64,000 bases of DNA, taken from assembly GCF_010119935.1 (NCBI RefSeq), contig NZ_CP048209.1, positions 6,100,001 through 6,164,000 on the forward strand. The letters run 5' to 3'. This stretch comes from Paenibacillus lycopersici (GTDB lineage Bacteria; Bacillota; Bacilli; Paenibacillales; Paenibacillaceae). Under the pieces are notes generated by a model. The model saw only the letters and a program-made list of their open reading frames with translations. It did no database searches and was not told the origin of the DNA. The position numbers and the translations under genes were made by a program. Below, piece after piece: positions 53,138-61,926 of this stretch. The stretch's first letter is position 1; every line of letters starts with the position of its first letter.

Positions 53138-54124
53138 TTAATTCCGCCGGCGGTTCAAATGGATGAACGTCACCGCGAGCGCCAGTACAAGCACCGCGCC
53201 CTTGATGATATCCGTCGTGTAATACTCGACGTTCAACATCGTCATGCCGTTCACCAGCACGCCGATCAGGACGGCGCCGATGAACGTGCCGATGATGTTC
53301 GGGCGCCCCGCGCCGAACACGGAGTAGCCGACGAATACCGATGCGACGGCTTCCATGAGCATCGGCGAGCCGGCGTCGATCTGGCCGTTGCCGACCCGCG
53401 CCGTGAACAGGATGCCGCCGATGGCCGCCAGCACGCCGGACGCGACGTACGCGATCGTGCGCACGCGCTTGACGCGCAGGCCGGACAGGCGGGCCGCTTC
53501 TTCGTTGCCGCCCATCATGATCATCTGCCGGCCGAGCCGCGTGTACTTGAAGAACAGATGCGCCACGATGACCGCGATAATCATCAGGATGACCGGGAAC
53601 GGCACGCCGAACAGCTTGCCTTGGCCGATCCACAGGAATTCCTTCGTGATGGCGCCCGGCGCTTTCGTGCCGTCCTGCATCTGCATGTTGCTATAGATGG
53701 AGTAGCCCTTCGTGTACGTCTTGTGCACGCCGCTCACGATATACATGACGGCCAGCGTCGCCAGCAAATCCGGAATCCGGATCTTGACGATCAGGAACGC
53801 GTTGATGAGACCGACGATCGCGCCGAAGACGAGCGGAATAATAATGACGAGCGCCAGCGGCAGCTGGAACCACACCATCAGCGTCGCCGAGAGCACGGTC
53901 GCGAGCGACACGGTCGAACCGACGGACAAGTCGAACCCGTCGACCGTGAGCGAAATCGTCACGCCGATGGCGACGAACGTCACGATGGAGATGGAGCGCA
54001 GAATATCCGCCAGGTTGTTATAGGTCAAGAAATATTCATTGTAGAGCGAAAAGAAAACCAGGACGATGCCGATGAAAACGATCGCTCCGTATTTGAACGA
54101 AAACTGCAGCAGGCGATTGTTCAC
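53138..54124 (-). CDS. Sugar ABC permease (RbsC/XylH family)
   Basis: 328 residues starting at GTG 54124, whose GTGA overlaps the ATPase stop. Eight to ten membrane helices. Signature VGVTISLTVDGFDLSVGSTVSLATVLSA is that of the RbsC group, and VFVGYSVFGAGRPNIIGTFIGAVLIGVLVNGMTML near the end is also typical. Moves a monosaccharide-type substrate delivered by the SBP at 55847. Confidence 0.95.
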   Translation of the reverse strand: MNNRLLQFSFKYGAIVFIGIVLVFFSLYNEYFLTYNNLADILRSISIVTFVAIGVTISLTVDGFDLSVGSTVSLATVLSATLMVWFQLPLALVIIIPLVFGAIVGLINAFLIVKIRIPDLLATLAVMYIVSGVHKTYTKGYSIYSNMQMQDGTKAPGAITKEFLWIGQGKLFGVPFPVILMIIAVIVAHLFFKYTRLGRQMIMMGGNEEAARLSGLRVKRVRTIAYVASGVLAAIGGILFTARVGNGQIDAGSPMLMEAVASVFVGYSVFGAGRPNIIGTFIGAVLIGVLVNGMTMLNVEYYTTDIIKGAVLVLALAVTFIHLNRRRN

Positions 54125-55644
54125 GCCAATTCCTCCTTACCCGCACTCGCATAATAAAGCAAATCTTCCTGCGTCGCTTCGCCCCGGTCGAACGATCGGA
54201 CGATCTCGCCGTCGCACAGCACGAGAATCCGGTCCGCCAGGCCGAGCGCCTCGGCGAATTCGCAGGTTAAATACAGAATGCCCTTGCCCTGCTGGGCAAG
54301 CTCTCCGATAATCCGGAAAATATCGCGCTTCGCGCCGACGTCGACGCCTTTGGTCGGCTCGTCGAACATGAACACCTTCGCATCCGTGCTCGTCCATTTG
54401 CCGATCGCGACCTTCTGCTGGTTGCCGCCGCTCAAGAAGGCGACCGCCGTTTCGGCGCTCTGCGTCTTGATGCCGAGGCGCGCGATGGTATCCGCGGCAT
54501 GCCGCTTCTCTTTCGCGCCGGAAATGACGCCAAACCGGCCGAGCGTCCGCAGAATCGGCAGACTGAGGTTATGCAGCACCGACTCCCGCACCAGAATGCC
54601 TTCCTTGCGGCGTTCCTCCGGCACGAGCACGATGCCGGCCTCCACGCCTTCGGCCGGCGAGCGCGGAATGATGTTCTTGCCGCCGAGCGTAATCGTTCCG
54701 CGCTCCGCGACGTCCGCGCCGAACAGCAGCCGCGACAGCTCCGTCTTGCCCGCGCCGACCAGACCGACGACGGCGACGATCTCGCCGCTGCGCACGGACA
54801 GGTCCACGCCGCGGACGCGCCGTCCCGCGGCCAGTCCCTTCGTCTCCAGCAGCGGATCGCCGATAACGGCCGGCAGCTTCGGATACTCCTCCTCGAAGCT
54901 CTTGCCGAGCATCGCCCGGATGACTGCGGCCGCGTTCGTCGCCTCGGCCGGCTCGTTCATGACGACGCCGCCGTCGCGCATGACCGTGATCCGGTCGCTG
55001 ACCCGGAACACCTCCGGCAGACGGTGCGAGATGAAGACGATGCCGATACCGGCTGCCTTCAAGCCGTCCATGAGCCCGAACAGCCGCTCCGCCTCCTCGA
55101 TGCTGAGCGGCGCCGTCGGCTCGTCCAGGATGACGAACTTCGCCTCCTGGGCGAACAGCCGCGCGATCAGCACGAGCTGCTTCTCGGCGAGCGTCAGCTC
55201 CGACACGCTGCGGTGCACTTCGATCCGCAGGCCGAGCCTGCCCAGCACCCGTGCCGCTTCTTCGTTGAGCTTGCCCCACGAAATCCATGCGCTGCCTTCC
55301 GAAGCCGCGAGGCGGTCCAGCATAATGTTCTCCGCAACGCTCAAATGCTGGACGAGCGACGTATCGACTTCCTGATATACGCAATGAATGCCGAACTTCT
55401 TCGCATCCGCCGGCGAGCGGACGAGCAGCGTCTCGCCGTCGATCGTCAGCGTGCCTTCATCGCCCTCGTAGGCGCCGGATAAAATCTTCATCAGCGTGCT
55501 CTTGCCGGCGCCGTTCGCGCCGAGCAAGGCATGAACCTCGCCGCCGCGCAGCTCGAAATCGACGTTCTTGAGCGCGGTCACGCCCGCGAAGGATTTGCCG
55601 ATTCCGCTCATGCGCAGCATTCGCGCCGCCTGTTCAGTAACCAT
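54121..55644 (-). CDS. Sugar ABC transporter ATPase (RbsA type, two ABC domains)
   Basis: 507 residues from ATG 55644 (AAGGGG upstream; the frame extends to 55722). Two fused nucleotide-binding domains. First: Walker A LLGANGAGKSTLMKI, Walker B KFVILDEPTAPLS. Second: degenerate Walker A VVGLVGAGKTELSRLL, signature LSGGNQQKVAIGKW and Walker B KVFMFDEPTKGVD. This asymmetry is usual in RbsA/MglA. It powers the import of a pentose/hexose-type sugar. Confidence 0.95.
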   Translation of the reverse strand: MVTEQAARMLRMSGIGKSFAGVTALKNVDFELRGGEVHALLGANGAGKSTLMKILSGAYEGDEGTLTIDGETLLVRSPADAKKFGIHCVYQEVDTSLVQHLSVAENIMLDRLAASEGSAWISWGKLNEEAARVLGRLGLRIEVHRSVSELTLAEKQLVLIARLFAQEAKFVILDEPTAPLSIEEAERLFGLMDGLKAAGIGIVFISHRLPEVFRVSDRITVMRDGGVVMNEPAEATNAAAVIRAMLGKSFEEEYPKLPAVIGDPLLETKGLAAGRRVRGVDLSVRSGEIVAVVGLVGAGKTELSRLLFGADVAERGTITLGGKNIIPRSPAEGVEAGIVLVPEERRKEGILVRESVLHNLSLPILRTLGRFGVISGAKEKRHAADTIARLGIKTQSAETAVAFLSGGNQQKVAIGKWTSTDAKVFMFDEPTKGVDVGAKRDIFRIIGELAQQGKGILYLTCEFAEALGLADRILVLCDGEIVRSFDRGEATQEDLLYYASAGKEELA

Positions 55645-55802
55645 CGTGATTCCCCTTCCGCGCTTCGCCTGAATAATCGATTGGTGAAAGGGCTCGCTCC
55701 CTCCGGTCGCTTCTTTCACCACATTAATTATAACTTGCTAACGCTTCTAGACTCATAAAACAATTAATCCTATAAACAGCTAACGCTTCTAAACAGCAGG
55801 AA

Positions 55803-55826
55803 ACGGCGCGGTTGCATCCGCGCCGT
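55803..55826 (-). terminator. Intra-operon hairpin after the RbsB-like gene
   Basis: ACGGCGCGG / CCGCGCCGT with TTTCCTGC after it on the minus strand, 21 nt past the SBP stop. Probably attenuates ATPase and permease expression relative to the SBP. Confidence 0.75.
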
Positions 55827-55846
55827 CCCTCTCTAACCTTGCTTGC

Positions 55847-56974
55847 TTACTTGCCGACGGCTTGCTCCAGCTCTTTGAGGTAGTCCGTGTTGCCTTGTTC
55901 GCTTTTGCCCCAGCCTTGTACGTACTCGCCGAGATCCGCCGTCGTTAATTTCTTGTCCGTCGGCAGCGCGTCGCGGCTTACGAATACCGGCTCGATTTGA
56001 ACCGTTGCGTCCGTTGCGTCGCCGTGCAGCTTCTGGTACAGGTAGCGCACTTGAACTTGACCGATCGAGGACGGATCGGCGCCGGCTGCCGCTACCCAAG
56101 GGCTCGTCGGATCCTGGATAAGCGCCAGATCCTCGTCGCTCATGTCGATGCCGTACACTTTGATTTCCGTGCGGCCCGCTTGCTTGATGGCGTTCGTTAC
56201 GCCTTTGGCGAATTCATCCCATGCAGCCCACACCGCCGTGATGCTGCCTTTCTCCGGGTACTGCTTCAGAATCGCTTCCATGCGCGTTTGCGCGTCGAGC
56301 TGCGGCTGGCTTGCGTCGCCGAACTGGGCGATCTCTTTAATGTCCGGGTATTTCTTCAGGAAGCTCGCGTACGTGATTTGACGGCTTTCCATCGGCGGGA
56401 AGCCCGCGACCCATACTTTAACGATGTTACCTTTGCCGCCTGCGTCCTTCGCGAGCGCCTCGAGCGATTTGTCCGCCAGCATCTGGTCGTTCTGCGCCAG
56501 GCTCGTTACGCCTTCGACGGAGAGACCGGAGTCGAACGCCACGACCGGAATATGCGCCGCGACCGCTTTGTTGACGCCGCTCGTCAGCGCGTCCGCGTTG
56601 CCGTGGTCGAGCAGAATGCCGTCGTACTTCTGGTTGATGGCCGTGTCGAGGTTGGATACCATTTTATTCAAGTCGTTATCCGACGCCAGCACCGTTACTT
56701 TGCCGCCGAATTTCTCGACCTGCTTCTTAACGCCGTCGACGTACTGCGCCGAGAACGTGCCTTGGTTGAATTGCATGATCAGCGCGATTTTCTTGCCTTT
56801 CAACGTATCGACGGACGAGCTGTCGCCCGATGCCGCGTTGTTCGACGATGCGTTGTTTGCCGCCGCATTGCCGGCGCCGTTCGAGTTGTTCGTCTTGCTG
56901 CCGCATGCGGACAACACCAATGCGATCGCAAGGATGAGCGTAACCGAGAGCCACGCGCGTTTCTGTTTGTTCAT
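55847..56974 (-). CDS. Sugar-binding lipoprotein (RbsB-like)
   Basis: 375 residues. Lipoprotein signal with LSACGSK lipobox and an Asn/Ala-rich linker to ~residue 50, then a type-I periplasmic binding fold (KIALIMQFNQGTFSAQYVDGVKKQVEKFGGKVTVLASDNDLNKMVSNLDTAINQKYDGILLDHGNADAL). It captures the substrate for the RbsA/RbsC-type transporter. First gene of the operon. Confidence 0.95.
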   Translation of the reverse strand: MNKQKRAWLSVTLILAIALVLSACGSKTNNSNGAGNAAANNASSNNAASGDSSSVDTLKGKKIALIMQFNQGTFSAQYVDGVKKQVEKFGGKVTVLASDNDLNKMVSNLDTAINQKYDGILLDHGNADALTSGVNKAVAAHIPVVAFDSGLSVEGVTSLAQNDQMLADKSLEALAKDAGGKGNIVKVWVAGFPPMESRQITYASFLKKYPDIKEIAQFGDASQPQLDAQTRMEAILKQYPEKGSITAVWAAWDEFAKGVTNAIKQAGRTEIKVYGIDMSDEDLALIQDPTSPWVAAAGADPSSIGQVQVRYLYQKLHGDATDATVQIEPVFVSRDALPTDKKLTTADLGEYVQGWGKSEQGNTDYLKELEQAVGK

Positions 56975-57145
56975 GTTGAAATTGCCTCCCTATCCCTATT
57001 CTCTCTTAAGCTATGAAATCTACTATATCTCGTTATATCCTAGTACGTCAATCGGAAATATGAAAGACATAATTTACCATTCCATTTATCTCCATACCAA
57101 GGCTATAACCCCCGCTCGCCGCGACGGTTTCATCCCCTTATCCGG

Positions 57146-57787
57146 TTACGGCTGCGAGTCGTCCGGCGGCCGCTTGCCCCGCTTCAGCTCGCTGATGGAA
57201 TAACCGAAATCCATCTGCAAATGCGGATAATCCTTGAAGCTCGTCCAGTCGCCGCCCCAGGCGAAGCCGAGCGACTTGGCGATCGCGACGACCTCCATCC
57301 AATCCGATTCCCCGTTACGGTTGCCGTCGTAGTCCAAGTCCCAGATGACATCGCCGTTCGGGACGCGCAGCGCGAAATCGATCGCGAGCCCGTAGTTATG
57401 GTAGGATTCGCCGCCCTTGACGTTCGTGACGATCTGCCCCTTGGCCGTGCGGCCTTGCTTATAGAGCGCGTCCTGCTCCAGGCTGCTGCGGAAGCCGTCG
57501 GTGATCAGAATCGTAATGCCCGCCTTCGACGTTCGCCGGATCAGCTCCATCATCTTCGCGGATACAACCGGATGAAGCGATTCGACGGGCATCGCCGCGG
57601 ACTTCGGCGCCGGCGTCTCTTCGCCCGCTATTCCCGGCCAAATCCGCTCTTTCGCAGGCGAATGGATGATAATCAGCCCTGCGATCGAAGCCAGCATCAT
57701 CGCGAGCAGCCACGGTCTGCGGGCGGTTCTTCGCCCTCCCGTCCGGGCCGGGACCGGTACGTTGATATTCGGCATTTCCTCGTTCAC
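57146..57787 (-). CDS. M15-family peptidoglycan peptidase (CwlK-like)
   Basis: 213 residues, GTG start 57787 with GAGG 7 nt upstream (ATG four codons later is possible). One N-terminal membrane helix (WLLAMMLASIAGLIIIHSP) anchors it outside. The catalytic domain has the zinc site of M15B/C peptidases: His and Asp in SYHNYGLAIDFALR and His in YPHLQMDFG. Homologues are L-alanyl-D-glutamate endopeptidases or D-Ala-D-Ala carboxypeptidases that trim peptidoglycan stem peptides. Confidence 0.92.
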   Translation of the reverse strand: MNEEMPNINVPVPARTGGRRTARRPWLLAMMLASIAGLIIIHSPAKERIWPGIAGEETPAPKSAAMPVESLHPVVSAKMMELIRRTSKAGITILITDGFRSSLEQDALYKQGRTAKGQIVTNVKGGESYHNYGLAIDFALRVPNGDVIWDLDYDGNRNGESDWMEVVAIAKSLGFAWGGDWTSFKDYPHLQMDFGYSISELKRGKRPPDDSQP

Positions 57788-58004
57788 TTCCTTACCTCGA
57801 AGCTTATCTTCGCGCTAGCCGGCAGTCTTCCGCTAGATTGCGATTTTACTAGTTTACCCGATTTCATAGCAAAATTTTCATAGCCAAACAACGAATGCAA
57901 CGCCAATAACGCAGAACGCCAAAAAGCCAAGCGAGCCGCAAGCATCGCTGCCTGGAGCTCTCTTGGCTTTATCGACATCATCTCGCCGGTTCGTTAGCCG
58001 GGAA

Positions 58005-58739
58005 TTAGTGCTTGTCCTTGATCGGCTCAAGCGGCGTCTTCGCGTGGCCGTACTTCGGATATTCGCGCTCGACCGGCGCCGCCCATTTCACGGCGTTATC
58101 GATGACTTTGCGGACTTCCGGATTGAAGTATGTCGGGTACGTCTCGTGGCCCGGACGGAAGTAGAACACTTTGCCCGCGCCGCGGTTGTAGCAGCAGCCG
58201 CTGCGGAACACTTCGCCGCCTTCGAACCAGCTCACCATGACGAGATCGTCCGGCTGCGGGATGTCGAAGTGCTCGCCGTACATCTCTTCGGCAGGCAGCT
58301 CGATGTATTCGCCAAGGCCGGCCGCGATCGGATGCGCCGGGTTGACGATCCAGATGCGCTCCTTCTCGTCCGCTTCGCGCCATTTGAGGTCGCAGGACGT
58401 GCCCATCAGCTTGCGGAAGATTTTCGAGAAATGACCCGAGTGCAGAACGATCAATCCCATGCCGTGCAGCACGCGGTTGTGGACGCGCTCGACGATCGCA
58501 TCGTCCACTTCGTGATGCGCCATATGACCCCACCAGATCAGCACGTCGGTATTGTTCAGCACGTCTTCGCTCAGGCCGTGTTCCGGATCGTCCAGCGTCG
58601 CGAACCGGATTTCGCCCTGCACGTTCAAGCCTTCGGCGATGGCGGCATGCATGCCTTGCGGATAAACGTCGCTTACCGCCTTATTCGTTTTCTCGTGGCG
58701 GTATTCGTTCCAGATCGTTACATTAATCTTCTGCGTCAT
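58005..58739 (-). CDS. ThuA domain protein
   Basis: 244 residues from ATG 58739 (AGGAGG 10 nt upstream). Trehalose-utilisation ThuA fold (class I glutaminase-like): KINVTIWNEYRHEK, DVLIWWGHMAHHEV, GLIVLHSGHFSK, and GKVFYFRPGHETYPTYFNPEVRKVIDNAVKWA. ThuA takes part in disaccharide (3-keto-sugar) catabolism in rhizobia; the exact reaction is not certain. Divergent from an AraC regulator, its probable controller. Confidence 0.93.
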   Translation of the reverse strand: MTQKINVTIWNEYRHEKTNKAVSDVYPQGMHAAIAEGLNVQGEIRFATLDDPEHGLSEDVLNNTDVLIWWGHMAHHEVDDAIVERVHNRVLHGMGLIVLHSGHFSKIFRKLMGTSCDLKWREADEKERIWIVNPAHPIAAGLGEYIELPAEEMYGEHFDIPQPDDLVMVSWFEGGEVFRSGCCYNRGAGKVFYFRPGHETYPTYFNPEVRKVIDNAVKWAAPVEREYPKYGHAKTPLEPIKDKH

Positions 58740-58924
58740 AAAAAATCGTTCCTCCTGTAAGGGCATACATATTTGCTTTCATTATAAGGAAAGCGGCGTT
58801 CGGGATCGATTGCAGATTTGGCGATTTTTTTACGGTATCCTGTCATCCTGTCCGAACAATCGCAGATTCGTGCTACAATAGCTTTACGAAATCACACTCT
58901 GCCTTACGCACAAGGAGTACCGCT

Positions 58925-59845
58925 ATGCCCGTCAACCTCCATCATGAGCATGTCGCCTATCAAAACCCGTTTCTTGCCATCAAAATCTGGCGGATCGACG
59001 AGGACCGGAAACTGCCGCAGGCCCGCAGGCCGGACGAGCCCAAGCCGGCTTTCGCGTCCTGGAATTACCATGACGAGATCGAATTTCTGTTCATTCTCCG
59101 CGGCGAGCTGGTCGCCTACTACGGCGATGAACAGCTGACGCTCCGCAAGGGCGACGTCGCGCTGTTCGGCTCGGCCGAGCCCCATCTGACGCTGCAGCGC
59201 GAGGACAGCCCGCTGAGCTACCTTGTGCTGCAGCTGAATTTGCGCACCTACTGGGATCAGAGCACGATGAACAATATGATGCATTTTGCCGAGACGATCC
59301 GCCCGCTCAGCGCGCTTAACTACATGTTCAGCGAGAACCGCGAGGCGAGGTCGGGAATCGCCGCGCTCATCCGCGATATCTATAAAGAAATGAACGCCCG
59401 GCAGATCGGCTACGAGCTCGCGGTGTCATCCCGCATCAAAATGATGCTGCTCCTGCTCCTTCGCCACGACAGCCGCAAAATGCTCCATTACCATGATCAT
59501 CTCCTGTACGAGCGGCTCCGCCCGGCGATCAACCATATCGAGGAGCATATGAGCGAGAAGCTGTCCGCCGAGACGGTAAGCGGCTTGCTGAATATGAGCG
59601 CCACGCACTTCATGAAGACGTTCAAGAAGGCGTTCGGCATGACCTTCATCGAATTCGTCGTCTACAAGCGCATCAAACGAGCGGAGCAGCTGCTCCTGAC
59701 GAGCGATATCAGCATCGCGGAAGCGGCCGCCGCCGTCGGCATGTCCAACCTCGGCCACTTCTACCAGCTCTTCAACCGCCTGAATGGCTGCTCGCCGAAG
59801 CAATTCCGGGACCGGCTGCGGACGGACGCCGCGGCTCGGGTGTAG
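58925..59845 (+). CDS. AraC-family regulator divergent from thuA
   Basis: 306 residues, with AAGGAG upstream of ATG 58925. An N-terminal cupin (FASWNYHDEIEFLFILRGELVAYYGDEQLTLRKGDVALFGSAEPHLT) binds the effector. The C-terminal double HTH is LSAETVSGLLNMSATHFMKTFKKAFG and ISIAEAAAAVGMSNLGHFYQLFNRLNGCSPKQFRDRL. The 185-bp divergent gap to thuA should hold its operators. Confidence 0.94.
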   Translation: MPVNLHHEHVAYQNPFLAIKIWRIDEDRKLPQARRPDEPKPAFASWNYHDEIEFLFILRGELVAYYGDEQLTLRKGDVALFGSAEPHLTLQREDSPLSYLVLQLNLRTYWDQSTMNNMMHFAETIRPLSALNYMFSENREARSGIAALIRDIYKEMNARQIGYELAVSSRIKMMLLLLLRHDSRKMLHYHDHLLYERLRPAINHIEEHMSEKLSAETVSGLLNMSATHFMKTFKKAFGMTFIEFVVYKRIKRAEQLLLTSDISIAEAAAAVGMSNLGHFYQLFNRLNGCSPKQFRDRLRTDAAARV

Positions 59846-59909
59846 GGTGATGAAGGCCGCAGCTTCGTATCATTAACGATTAGCGAGAACGATTAGCGAG
59901 GTGAAAGGC

Positions 59910-60156
59910 ATGCATGTGAACAAAGAGGAGGCCGGCTTCGATGGCGCGGGCGAACGACATGGCGCACCCGCTCCGGAGAACACTCTCCCGCTGTCCGGGC
60001 TCGTTCGGCTGAACCTTCAACGACCGCGCCCGGCGCCTGTACGCGTCGCTCGGCTTCGTCCATGAAGGAACGCTGCGCGACTGCGTGCGCATCGGCGAGC
60101 GGTACGAGTCGCTGGCCATCATGTCCATGCTGCGGCATGAATACCGCGAGCATTGA
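59910..60156 (+). pseudogene. GNAT acetyltransferase remnant
   Basis: From about 60019 the frame reads NDRARRLYASLGFVHEGTL... and ends ...YESLAIMSMLRHEY; this is the C-terminal part of a RimI/RimJ-type GNAT enzyme. Upstream (from ATG 59910) only vestigial sequence in another frame is found, and the acetyl-CoA-binding core is missing. So the gene is truncated and frameshifted. A 17-bp tandem repeat begins at its stop codon. Confidence 0.75.
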
Positions 60157-60241
60157 TGCCTGCACCGTGCGTTTGCCTGCACTGCGCGTTTGCCTGCACC
60201 GCGCGTTTGCCTGCACCGTGCGTTTGCCTGCACTGCGCGTT
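60157..60241. repeat. 17-bp tandem repeat x5
   Basis: Five units of TGCCTGCACCGTGCGTT, with C/T changes in two (TGCCTGCACTGCGCGTT). They start right after the GNAT remnant. The unit length is not a multiple of three, so this is not a protein repeat. Confidence 0.9.
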
Positions 60242-60283
60242 TGCGCGAATACGCGTATTTGCGAAGTCGCGGATGGCACAGAG

Positions 60284-60453
60284 GGGGCTGTCCCAAAAGC
60301 CGGATTCTGTTTTTTGAGTCCCGCTTTCAATCGGATTTCTTCGAGAAAAGGACCTCAACCTCCACTTCGCAGTGGAGGTTGAGGTCCTTTCTGGCCCTTT
60401 CGCGTAAAAAATCGGATGTTCCCATGGCATGCGATCGCTTGCGGGACAGCCCC
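60284..60453. mobile_element. MITE-like element (170 bp)
   Basis: Terminal inverted repeats GGGGCTGTCCCAAAAGC (60284) and GCTTGCGGGACAGCCCC (60437) match at 15 of 17 positions. Inside lies a perfect 20-bp hairpin (60347-60366 with 60371-60390, loop TCGC). GGGGCTGTCCCAAAA ends occur in several IS families, so this looks like a transposase-less derivative. No target duplication is obvious. Confidence 0.7.
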
Positions 60454-60525
60454 TTCGGGCTGCTCTGGAACGTTTGGCGCCGTATGTCCCGTATGCGTTG
60501 AAAGGATCGTAATCTCAGGGGAAAG

Positions 60526-60591
60526 CGGACAGAGGTTCCGTCAGTACACGAAAATACGCGATTAGGAAGGGAATAGCGGATCTCCTGTCCG
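60526..60591. repeat. Short (two-unit) form of the dispersed inverted-repeat element, copy C
   Basis: CGGACAGAGGTTCCGTCA (60526, +) and TAGCGGATCTCCTGTCCG (60574, inverted), 48 bp apart. The sequence between (ACACGAAAATACGCGATTAGGAAGG) resembles the last inter-unit segment of copies A and B, so it looks like unit 1 joined to the end of the full element. Confidence 0.7.
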
Positions 60592-60682
60592 TTTCCGTGC
60601 TTCGACGGACGTATCGGGGCTATCCCATCCCAAAAGTCATCGTCAGAATGCAAGATCACTCCCGCGGTAGGCTCGCGATACT

Positions 60683-61693
60683 TCACATGCCGGCCGATTG
60701 CTTCGGAATCGACGACATGCAAATTTGCGACGAAATATCCCAGCTATACTTGCCTCGGCTGCCCTCGTACAGAATAACGAATTCGCTCTCGGTCTCGAGC
60801 AGCGCCGGGAACCAGATCGCGCCCCCGTCCTCTTCCCCCATCGCCCCGCAGCCGAAGATCGGGTTGCCCGGATGCGGCTCCCAATGGAGCAGATCCGTCG
60901 AGCGCGCCAAGCCGAAGAAGTCCGGCTCGTCCGCCAGGTACGAGCTGCCGCCGTACATCATGTAGAAGCTGTCGCCGTCCTTCGTCAGCCGCGCCGTTAC
61001 GATGGACAGCGCGTCCCAATTGCCCGGCGTCCCTTCGAATATCGACTGCTCCGATACCTGCTCGAAATGAATGCCGTCCCGCGAACGGGCCAGATAGAGC
61101 CGGTACCCGTTGTTTTGCAGGAGCTGGTAGATCATGTAGACGAAGCCGTCCTTCACGATGGCGGCCGGCGCCCGGCCCTCCATGATGTTGCCAACCTTCG
61201 CGAAATTCACGCCGTCGTCGCTGACGGCGAGGCCGACGCAATCCGGGCCCGCGCCGACCGCGGAATAGTAGACGAATACCCGGCCGCCGAATTCGACGGC
61301 AGAAGGGTCCAGCACGTCCTTCCCGTCAAACTCGTCCGGTCCGCCGACGTCCACGATCGGTTCGCCGCCGTTCAGGTCGCGCAGCGAGATCGTATCCCGC
61401 GTCAATCCGACGATCTCCGCCACGCCGAGCCGGTCGTGACGCTGGCCGTCCGTGCCGGGCATGATCCCGTTGCCGCGGTAATAGAGCAGCTGCTTGCCGT
61501 TAAACGTCAGTACGTCGGGGTTCGCCACCCAGACGCTCCGCCATGTATCTCCGCTGGCCGGAATGACCGGATTCCGGGCGGAATGATGCCAGGATAGGCA
61601 GTTATGCCGGTAATTGCCGCCGAATAAGTTCCATAGTTGCTCGCTGATCGTCGATGACCTCCGTTTCTTGACTTCACTATATCGCCCCGGCAT
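60683..61693 (-). CDS. Beta-propeller glycosidase family protein (GH32/43/130-like)
   Basis: 336 residues with the start set at ATG 61693, the nearest canonical codon, although it has no ribosome site. Homology begins near SEQLWNLFGGNYRH. A perfect GGAGG lies inside this frame and is followed 9 nt later by ATC (61648), suggesting a non-standard or lost start. Propeller-type motifs are RNPVIPASGDTWRSVWVANPDVLTFNGKQLLYYRG, DPSAVEFGGRVFVYYSAVG and LHWEPHPGNPIFGCG, typical of five-bladed glycosidases acting on furanosides or beta-mannosides. Substrate unknown. Divergent AraC gene at 61927. Confidence 0.82.
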   Translation of the reverse strand: MPGRYSEVKKRRSSTISEQLWNLFGGNYRHNCLSWHHSARNPVIPASGDTWRSVWVANPDVLTFNGKQLLYYRGNGIMPGTDGQRHDRLGVAEIVGLTRDTISLRDLNGGEPIVDVGGPDEFDGKDVLDPSAVEFGGRVFVYYSAVGAGPDCVGLAVSDDGVNFAKVGNIMEGRAPAAIVKDGFVYMIYQLLQNNGYRLYLARSRDGIHFEQVSEQSIFEGTPGNWDALSIVTARLTKDGDSFYMMYGGSSYLADEPDFFGLARSTDLLHWEPHPGNPIFGCGAMGEEDGGAIWFPALLETESEFVILYEGSRGKYSWDISSQICMSSIPKQSAGM

Positions 61694-61926
61694 CGCCCGG
61701 ACAAGGATGGAAGTAAACGAATGGTTGGACATTCGAAACGTAATCCGAAACGGAAGGAATGCCGAAATCGATCCCGGCGCCAGAAGCGAGGACAGCATCG
61801 AGATTGACTTCATATGGCTATTCTTTGCATGAGTAGGAAGAAACGCCTATCATGAGTATGAAGCGAGAAGCTGATCGCAATGGCTTGTGTTTTTGAAACT
61901 ATCCGCATACGAGAGGAAGGACTGCC

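Noticed and set aside
60157..60241. Third CRISPR array
   Set aside because: The 17-bp units are contiguous with no spacers.
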